A stretch of DNA of 64,000 nucleotides from assembly GCF_045999315.1 (NCBI RefSeq), contig NZ_CP174607.1:620001-684000 (forward strand), given 5' to 3'. The DNA is from Peredibacter sp045999315 (lineage in GTDB: Bacteria > Bdellovibrionota > Bacteriovoracia > Bacteriovoracales > Bacteriovoracaceae). This document shows, in pieces, positions 58,265 to 64,000 of the stretch. Under the pieces are notes generated by a model. It was given only the letters and a program-made list of their open reading frames with translations, had not been told where the DNA came from and did not search any database. The first letter of the stretch is position 1. Each line of letters starts with the position of its first letter. A program made the translations under genes and the position numbers.

Positions 58265-59496
58265 GGCACCACCTCTTCGTAACAACGGAAGGCCACTGGT
58301 AAATTTTCAGTTTGCTCACCTTTCCAATGTGAAAGCATTCCTAGCTGATGCCATTCAGAAGAAGGCGCCAGAAAACGAGATGATCGTTTTAAATTCTTTT
58401 CGGGATCAATGTCGTTGGCCAAGGACTCTGGATAAAAACCAAGAGCAAAATTAAATCCCATCCAAGTCGAAGAATCTGTGGTGAAGTATCTTTCCGCGCA
58501 CCCCTGAACCTGAGCAAGCTGGCAATCGAGTGGCGTTAATTGATAATCCGGATTAATCTTCGCCATGCCTAAAAAAGAGCGACTGTAATCACGTTGCCAT
58601 GGTGTATCGGGTCTGAGGACCTTTTCAGGTTTTGGATTCTTTGTGTCTGAAGGCGACATCGTAGCAGCATCAAATAACTTTGCTTCTAAAAGGCGCTTTC
58701 CGAAAAAAGCACAGTAGTTTTTTTGTTCAGACAAATTTAAAAGAGCCGGCCTTGGCCAAAGCTTACGATCTTGCACAATCTTAGAGGCCTCACCTTTTAG
58801 AATACGCCACTCATTTACCTGTTGATTTGAAACATAAAATTTATCGAGATAAATCTCACGTCCAAAATTGTCCCAAATAAAACCATCATCGCGACGATCT
58901 TCCACTTTTCCATAACCATAAATTCTTTCTGGAAGATAAGTATCGCGACATGAATCAGTCAGAACCATGGGCTGTGTGAAACCCGGAATTTCCAGAACCG
59001 CAAGTTCAACGATGTATCCGTAATGGAGATTGAGTCCTGGAGTCTCGCGTTTAAACATTTTGTAGTAACGATTGGTATTTGAATAGGCCGAGATTGGTTC
59101 AAAACTCGCTTTCGCCACCACATGAAACGTCTGACCAAATAGCTCGATTTCAATCGCCGGCGTTTTTGTTACCCCATGCTGCCAATAGCATTGCCAAAAA
59201 TGAGGCTGACACTGGTAATAACTGCGTCCAACGGACTTATCGTGCAGGATTTCGTCGTTACACTGAACTCCGTCTTTCGGGAAATAGCGGTCACCCTCCT
59301 CCCAGAGTCGTTGAATTTCAGGTTTGGCAGCAAGAATCACCTGAGTAAAAAGCTTCTCCGGTGAATCTGGACGCTTCTGTAACGCTCGTGCGAGTGGTCG
59401 TGGTCGCATGAAGAGCAAAATTATGCCTACAATGCTAAGAGTACCCAAGATGACGATGATCTTTGGTATAATGGACTTATCAGAATCTCTCTTCAC
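58261..59496 (-). CDS. Membrane-anchored formylglycine-generating-enzyme-like protein
   Basis: 411 residues. One N-terminal membrane helix (about 10-30, IPKIIVILGTLSIVGIILLF) and a periplasmic domain. From about residue 205 it follows the FGE/SUMF1 sulfatase-modifying pattern: GREIYLDKFYVSNQQVNEW, PRPALLNLSEQKNYCAFFGK RLLEAKLFDAAT, and the final PVAFRCYEE, corresponding to GFRC. Paired catalytic Cys of true FGE are not evident; many FGE-like proteins have other roles. Start is 13 bp from the divergent prkA start. Partner of the Cys-rich secreted protein. Confidence 0.65.
   Translation of the reverse strand: MKRDSDKSIIPKIIVILGTLSIVGIILLFMRPRPLARALQKRPDSPEKLFTQVILAAKPEIQRLWEEGDRYFPKDGVQCNDEILHDKSVGRSYYQCQPHFWQCYWQHGVTKTPAIEIELFGQTFHVVAKASFEPISAYSNTNRYYKMFKRETPGLNLHYGYIVELAVLEIPGFTQPMVLTDSCRDTYLPERIYGYGKVEDRRDDGFIWDNFGREIYLDKFYVSNQQVNEWRILKGEASKIVQDRKLWPRPALLNLSEQKNYCAFFGKRLLEAKLFDAATMSPSDTKNPKPEKVLRPDTPWQRDYSRSFLGMAKINPDYQLTPLDCQLAQVQGCAERYFTTDSSTWMGFNFALGFYPESLANDIDPEKNLKRSSRFLAPSSEWHQLGMLSHWKGEQTENLPVAFRCYEEVVP
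59467..59472 (+). promoter_or_regulatory. -10 element for prkA inside the divergent gene
   Basis: TATAAT, about 38 bp before the prkA ATG at 59510 and inside the 5' coding part of the divergent FGE-like gene. No good -35 seen. Confidence 0.45.
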
Positions 59497-59509
59497 AGGA
59501 TCAGGTTAT

Positions 59510-61705
59510 ATGAAATGGATGGAAGAAGTAAATAAAGAAGAAGGTCGCTATCAAAACGTTCTGGCCTTCGATGACTACATGAAACTCTTCGAGAAAAATC
59601 CGGAGAAAGAATTGCGTCCAACATGTATCTACTTACGTGACATGTTTGATTATTACGGCACCAATCCTAACGGTAGCTTTAAGTTGTTCTCTCGCGAGCA
59701 CGCGGATGCGCCACCTGTTCATGGTCAGATCAAAACACAAAAGCGCATTCACCAATATCTTCAGAACTTCATGGAAGAAGGTTTCAACAATAAGTTCATT
59801 CTTCTGGTCGGACCCAATGGTTCTTCAAAGTCGAGCTTAATTAAGAAGATCATGCTCTCTGCGGAAGACTATTCACATACCGACGAAGGATCTCTGTTTA
59901 GCTTCAGCTGGATCTTTCCAATTGATCAATTCGTTAAAGGTTCACTTGGTCTTTCAGGTGGAACGGCAGACAAAAATGTTAACTCATATGCGTTCTTGGA
60001 AGATAAAGACATCAGCGCCATTCTTTCTTCAGAATTAAAAGATCACCCTCTTCTTCTGCTACCACTTAAGACTCGTCAGAAGTTAATTGAGGACGCTTTC
60101 AAAAATGATGGGACCCGACTTGAGACCATTCGCAAGTCGTATCTTTATAATGGGGACCTCTCACAAAGAAACCGTTTGATCTTTGATGCCCTTCTTAAAA
60201 ACTATAAAGGTAGTTACACAGAAGTCTTTAAGCACATCCGTGTTGAACGCCTTTATATCAACCGTCGTTACTCCATTGGGGCAACAACGATTGAGCCGCA
60301 ACTTCATGTTGATGCTAATCTTCAACAGATCACGATGGACAGACGTTTGGCGTCTCTTCCACCAAGTCTGCAGTCTCTGAACTTATTTTCACTCACTGGT
60401 GAAGTGGTTCTCGCCAACCGCGGTATCCTTGAGTTCTCGGACCTCTTAAAACGTCCACTTGATACTTTCAAATACCTATTGATGACGATGGAATCTAAGA
60501 CCATTAACCTTCACGGTATTCTGACTGAGCTTGATATTTTCTTCATTGGTTCGTCGAACGAAATTCACTTCGCGGCCTTCAAACAGCACCCTGACTTTAA
60601 TTCATTCAAAGGTCGTTTCAACTTCCTTCGTGTGCCTTATCTCATGAGCTATAAGGAAGAAGAAAAAATTTACCTTGAACAAATTGCAAAACTTAAAGAA
60701 GAAGCGACCTTCGAGCCTCATTCTCTTACGGCCCTTTGCCTTTGGTCGGTGATGACTCGTATGCGTGCTCCGGTAGCTAAAAACTTCCATGATGAAAAGA
60801 TTGGAAGAATTGCTGAGGCCCTTTCTCCTCTTGAGAAGTGTCTTCTTTACGCTGACAAAGAAACTCCAGACGCTTTCGATTCAGAATCTCGACAGATCCT
60901 TAAAATGGGTGTGGAAGATGTGATGAATGAATATGACAACGACTCAATGTATGAAGGAAAATTTGGTATCTCTCCGAGAGAAGTGAAGCAGATCATCTAT
61001 GACCTTGCTTACAACTCAAAGAACGTGACTTTTGTTGAAGTGCTGGATTACCTCAACACTCTGATTGAAAAGAAAGCTGAGTATGACTTCCTCAACATCT
61101 CTCACCAAGGTGAGTATCATAATCCAAAGAAGTTCATTGAACTGATCGAAGCGTGGAACCTGGACATCCTGGACACTGAAGTTCGTGAATCTCTAGGCCT
61201 GGTTGATGACCGTTCTTATGAAGATTATATCTCGAAGTATATTCTTTCAATTAACGCCGTCATTAAAGGCGAGAAAGTGAAGAACAATGTGACTGGTAAG
61301 TTTGAAGCGCCAGATTCCTACTTCATTAAAGAATTTGAGTCGAACGTGCACATGAATGAGATTCCTGAAAAATTCCGCTCAAATCTTATCGCTCGTCTAG
61401 GTGCCTATGCCCTGGATAATCGCGGTAAACCAATTGTTTATGCAGAAGTTTTTGAAGACCTGGTTCACCTCCTTCAAGAATCTTATCGTAAGGAGCAGAA
61501 GAAGATTATCGACAAAATCGGTCGAAACCTGGTGCTGTACCTTGCTGAAAGAAAAGATGGTGGAAACCACAATGTTGAGAAAGATGTTCGTGAAATGATT
61601 ACGAATATTATCAATACCCTTCAGAATAAATACCACTATAGTGAAAATGGAGCGATCTCTTCGCTTCAATATTTGCTTAAAATGCGTTATGACACTCAGA
61701 GATGA
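59510..61705 (+). CDS. prkA: PrkA/YeaG-family serine protein kinase
   Basis: 731 residues; YeaG is about 644 and this one is longer mid-protein. An AAA+-like domain carries Walker A GPNGSSKSSLIKK near residue 104. It continues through LTGEVVLANRGILEFSDLLK, FIGSSNEIHFAAF, and SPREVKQIIYDLAYNS, typical of PrkA, with the kinase region at the C terminus. Known roles are in starvation and sporulation-related signalling; yeaH and spoVR partners are absent here. ATG 59510 (AGGTT upstream) is chosen; the frame is open further back into the divergent gene. It overlaps the pseudouridine synthase gene by 4 nt. Confidence 0.9.
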   Translation: MKWMEEVNKEEGRYQNVLAFDDYMKLFEKNPEKELRPTCIYLRDMFDYYGTNPNGSFKLFSREHADAPPVHGQIKTQKRIHQYLQNFMEEGFNNKFILLVGPNGSSKSSLIKKIMLSAEDYSHTDEGSLFSFSWIFPIDQFVKGSLGLSGGTADKNVNSYAFLEDKDISAILSSELKDHPLLLLPLKTRQKLIEDAFKNDGTRLETIRKSYLYNGDLSQRNRLIFDALLKNYKGSYTEVFKHIRVERLYINRRYSIGATTIEPQLHVDANLQQITMDRRLASLPPSLQSLNLFSLTGEVVLANRGILEFSDLLKRPLDTFKYLLMTMESKTINLHGILTELDIFFIGSSNEIHFAAFKQHPDFNSFKGRFNFLRVPYLMSYKEEEKIYLEQIAKLKEEATFEPHSLTALCLWSVMTRMRAPVAKNFHDEKIGRIAEALSPLEKCLLYADKETPDAFDSESRQILKMGVEDVMNEYDNDSMYEGKFGISPREVKQIIYDLAYNSKNVTFVEVLDYLNTLIEKKAEYDFLNISHQGEYHNPKKFIELIEAWNLDILDTEVRESLGLVDDRSYEDYISKYILSINAVIKGEKVKNNVTGKFEAPDSYFIKEFESNVHMNEIPEKFRSNLIARLGAYALDNRGKPIVYAEVFEDLVHLLQESYRKEQKKIIDKIGRNLVLYLAERKDGGNHNVEKDVREMITNIINTLQNKYHYSENGAISSLQYLLKMRYDTQR

Positions 61706-62772
61706 GTGAAATAGAAAAATCCTTTAGTACTGAGAAATACGTCGTTAGCCACCCTGTTCAAATCGAGCAGGATGGCTGGCGTCTTGATCAGTTCGTGATG
61801 AAGTGTATGCCTACACTCTCACGCCAGTACTTAAAAAAGAAAATTGAAAAAGGTGAAGTTGAGATTTCGGGAAGAAAGTCTCCGCATAAGCCTTCGGTAA
61901 AAGTTCACTACGGTGAGCGGGTAACCATCACGACCCACAATGATGGGATGATTGAGGACGAGTACTGGCATGGTAAACCAGTTCCTCGTGATCAAAAGCC
62001 AGGAATTGTTTTTGAAGATGAAGAACTGCTGGTAATCAACAAACCGCCTTTCATGATCACTCATCCGGCCGGAAAGAATCTCTTCTACTGTGCCACAGTC
62101 TTTTTTGAGACTATTTACAAGAAAACCATTCACTCGATTCACCGAATTGATCGCGAAACTTCGGGACTGCTTCTCCTTGGAAAAAATCCCAAAGTGTCGC
62201 AGCGAGTGGCGCTCTTGTTTGAAGAAGACAAAGTAAGAAAGTGCTACTTTTTTATTGCTCATAAACGTCCCGGGGCAAAGGCTTTTCCATTCACTGCTAA
62301 AGAGCGCATGGATCGTGAAGAGAATAAAATCCCGCGAGGGATGATGTCGGTGTGGCCTGAGGATTCTGAGTTTGGAAAGGAATCTGAAACACATTTCGAA
62401 CTCATTCTTGATAAGGGTGACTTCGTACTTGCGATGGCCTTTCCATTAACCGGACGTCAGCATCAGATTCGTGTGCATGCGGCCTATAATGGTTACCCAC
62501 TCCTTGGTGAAAAACTTTATAATGGTGACCCAGGTGTTTTCATGCGTTTTAAAGACCATGTAGCGACTCCGGAAGATCACGATCTTTTACAGATTCCACG
62601 TCACGCACTTCATGCGACCGCCCTTAAACTTACCTATCCGAAAGACAAGATGACTTACTTCATTGCCCCTCTTCCAGAGGATCTGGCGATATGGCTTGAG
62701 GAAAAACTGGAACTCAAACGCTCGCAAGTAGAGGAAATTATTAAGGCGAAGGTCCAAGAATTCCTAGCTTAA
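61702..62772 (+). CDS. RluA-family pseudouridine synthase with S4 domain
   Basis: 356 residues. An N-terminal S4-like RNA-binding domain (RLDQFVMKCMPTLSRQYLKKK, VEISGRKSPHKPSVKVHYGE) precedes the catalytic domain with HRIDRETSGLLLLGKN (catalytic Asp) and the late ltGRQHQIRVHAAYNGYPLLG. It isomerises uridine in rRNA or tRNA; the target (RluC, RluD or other) cannot be told. Translationally coupled to prkA (ATGA overlap). Confidence 0.92.
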   Translation: MSEIEKSFSTEKYVVSHPVQIEQDGWRLDQFVMKCMPTLSRQYLKKKIEKGEVEISGRKSPHKPSVKVHYGERVTITTHNDGMIEDEYWHGKPVPRDQKPGIVFEDEELLVINKPPFMITHPAGKNLFYCATVFFETIYKKTIHSIHRIDRETSGLLLLGKNPKVSQRVALLFEEDKVRKCYFFIAHKRPGAKAFPFTAKERMDREENKIPRGMMSVWPEDSEFGKESETHFELILDKGDFVLAMAFPLTGRQHQIRVHAAYNGYPLLGEKLYNGDPGVFMRFKDHVATPEDHDLLQIPRHALHATALKLTYPKDKMTYFIAPLPEDLAIWLEEKLELKRSQVEEIIKAKVQEFLA

Positions 62773-62809
62773 AGTTGACCGAAAATGCGCTCAATGTTAG
62801 ATACGGGTC

Positions 62810-64000
62810 ATGAATGAAAATAATGACCTGATCGCACTTGAATGTAGTCCTGATGAACTTGAGATTTGTCTCAAAGTTATGCGCAGTTTTGCCGCCAAAA
62901 GTGAGCAACTAACTCTCCTCACTCATGAGCAACGAGTTGCCATGTTTAAAGCAGCGGGAACTATTTCTCGTCCAGATCGCGAAGAAACAAAAAAGCGTCA
63001 GAAGGACGTGAAGAAACTTCGTAAACAAGTTGAAAAAGAGGCCAACCGAAATGCCCGTCGTTTAACTGGTATTCGTTCAGCTCGTGAAGTTCCAGTGTTC
63101 GCGGCCCCGGCTCAGATCACATTCTCTGAACGTCTTGAACAAGAAGAAACAAATGAATACGCTACTCCTCACGACTGCTACGTATGTCGTACGAAGTTCA
63201 CGAAAGTGCATCACTTCTACGATACCATGTGCCCGAGCTGTGCGGACCTTAACTACGCAAAACGTTTTCAAACTGCGGATCTAACAGGACAAGTGGCCCT
63301 GATTACAGGTTCTCGTTTAAAGATCGGTTATCATGCCACTCTAATGCTTCTTCGCGCGGGTGCAACAGTAATCGCCACCACTCGTTTCCCAGTGGACTCT
63401 GCGCTTCGTTACAGCAAAGAAAGTGATTACCATGTTTGGAAAGATCGCCTTCGTATCTACGGACTAGATCTTCGTCACACTCCAAGTGTAGAGATCTTCT
63501 GCCGTTATATTGAACAAAAATATGAGCGCCTGGATATTCTTATCAACAACGCTGCTCAAACCGTTCGTCGTCCAGCGGGCTTCTATGCTCACTTGATGGA
63601 GAATGAGACCAAATCACTTGCAGAACTTCCGAAAGAAGCTGCTCACCTTCTGGATGAGTTCCAGACTTGTGTGAACAAGTTGCAGTCGATTGAGTTCGGT
63701 GCAGATAAAAACGTACCTGTTGCTTGGAACGACCGCGCTCCAGGAGTTGGTATTCGTGCTTCGGCCAAACTTTCTCAAATCCCTTACAGTATCGACAACT
63801 CTTTGGTTGCTGAAGAAGTTTTTCCAGTTGGAAAACTAGATGCCGACCTTCAGCAAGTGGATCTTCGTAAAACCAACAGCTGGAGACAGCGCCTAGGTGA
63901 AGTTCACACAGTTGAGATGCTTGAAGTGCAACTAGTAAACGCAGTTGCTCCTTTCGTTCTATGTAATCACCTTGTGGCCCTAATGAGAAAGGACTACACA
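62810..64000 (+). CDS. Short-chain dehydrogenase with N-terminal zinc ribbon (3' truncated)
   Basis: Starts ATG 62810; 397 codons before the window edge. A charged helical N terminus (about 1-100) contains KKRQKDVKKLRKQVEKEANR; then CYVCRTKF...TMCPSCADLN, two CxxC pairs typical of a zinc ribbon, then an SDR fold: QVALITGSRLKIGYHATLML (TGxxxxIG), DILINNAAQTVRR (NNAG-type). The central part is long, with an insertion before the Tyr-x-x-x-Lys region, which is not yet reached. Substrate unknown. Same strand as the pseudouridine synthase gene, 37 bp downstream. No ribosome site is obvious; GTCATG alone precedes. Confidence 0.78.
   Translation, partial: MNENNDLIALECSPDELEICLKVMRSFAAKSEQLTLLTHEQRVAMFKAAGTISRPDREETKKRQKDVKKLRKQVEKEANRNARRLTGIRSAREVPVFAAPAQITFSERLEQEETNEYATPHDCYVCRTKFTKVHHFYDTMCPSCADLNYAKRFQTADLTGQVALITGSRLKIGYHATLMLLRAGATVIATTRFPVDSALRYSKESDYHVWKDRLRIYGLDLRHTPSVEIFCRYIEQKYERLDILINNAAQTVRRPAGFYAHLMENETKSLAELPKEAAHLLDEFQTCVNKLQSIEFGADKNVPVAWNDRAPGVGIRASAKLSQIPYSIDNSLVAEEVFPVGKLDADLQQVDLRKTNSWRQRLGEVHTVEMLEVQLVNAVAPFVLCNHLVALMRKDYT

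Noticed and set aside
1..64000. tRNA, rRNA, CRISPR, insertion sequences or prophage
   Set aside because: No cloverleaf-like segment, spaced repeats, transposase or phage structural gene was seen; gaps between genes are all under 300 bp.

Overview
The window looks like a stretch of chromosome from a Gram-negative bacterium with moderate G+C, low-40s percent by eye. It encodes prolipoprotein processing (Lgt), LPS export (LptF/G family), a PbgA/YejM-like protein, several signal-peptide beta-barrels ending in Phe, and very short intergenic gaps. The gene set is compatible with Bdellovibrionota, for example a Bacteriovorax/Peredibacter-type organism. That placement is inference from gene content and style, not from a phylogenetic marker search.

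Layout. 1-2.3 kb: K+ uptake pair (ktrB, and ktrA truncated by the window edge). 2.3-12.3 kb: rRNA and tRNA methyltransferases, a TPR lipoprotein followed by a RodZ-like protein, divergent lptF and pepA, trmL, mtgA, rlmC and a PbgA/YejM-like membrane hydrolase. 12.4-19.3 kb: three secreted beta-barrel proteins, an unknown protein, an MltD-like lytic transglycosylase and a small secreted protein. 19.3-21.9 kb: lgt, an unknown protein and a membrane protein with a degenerate histidine-kinase dimerisation segment.

21.9-38.6 kb is the unusual part, a probable lipid biosynthesis and export locus. The + strand gene at its left end encodes a fusion of a class III aminotransferase with a long-chain acyl-ACP reductase (AAR-like) domain. 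Convergent to it is a tightly overlapping operon (CarS-like CTP transferase, UbiA-like transferase, PEP-synthase-like phosphotransferase, cytochrome P450, GNAT-like acyltransferase). Only 12 bp from the start of that operon, a divergent operon encodes two FtsX/Lol-type permeases, a LolD-like ATPase, a LolA-like periplasmic carrier and an outer-membrane barrel. A second PEP-synthase-like gene closes the locus. My working model is acyl-ACP to aldehyde to long-chain amine, then N-acylation, hydroxylation, phosphorylation and CDP activation, then transfer to the outer membrane. Domain identities are read from motifs; the reaction order and product are inference.

38.7-44 kb: a core operon linking ribosome assembly and glycolysis (rplU, rpmA, obg, rsfS, rlmH, gpmI, pfkA). 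44-51.7 kb: a DUF4160/BrnA-like pair under a strong promoter, a stand-alone ComM/ChlI N-terminal-type domain, a PAP2 phosphatase, an AlkA-like glycosylase, secreted proteins including tandem paralogues, glutamate dehydrogenase and a proline-rich secreted protein. 51.7-64 kb: parB and parA, nadA with a cysteine desulfurase, a 5'-nucleotidase-like lipoprotein with altered metal ligands, a Cys-rich secreted protein with an FGE-like membrane protein, PrkA kinase, an RluA-family pseudouridine synthase, and a zinc-ribbon short-chain dehydrogenase cut by the window end. I saw no tRNA, rRNA, CRISPR array, insertion sequence or prophage.
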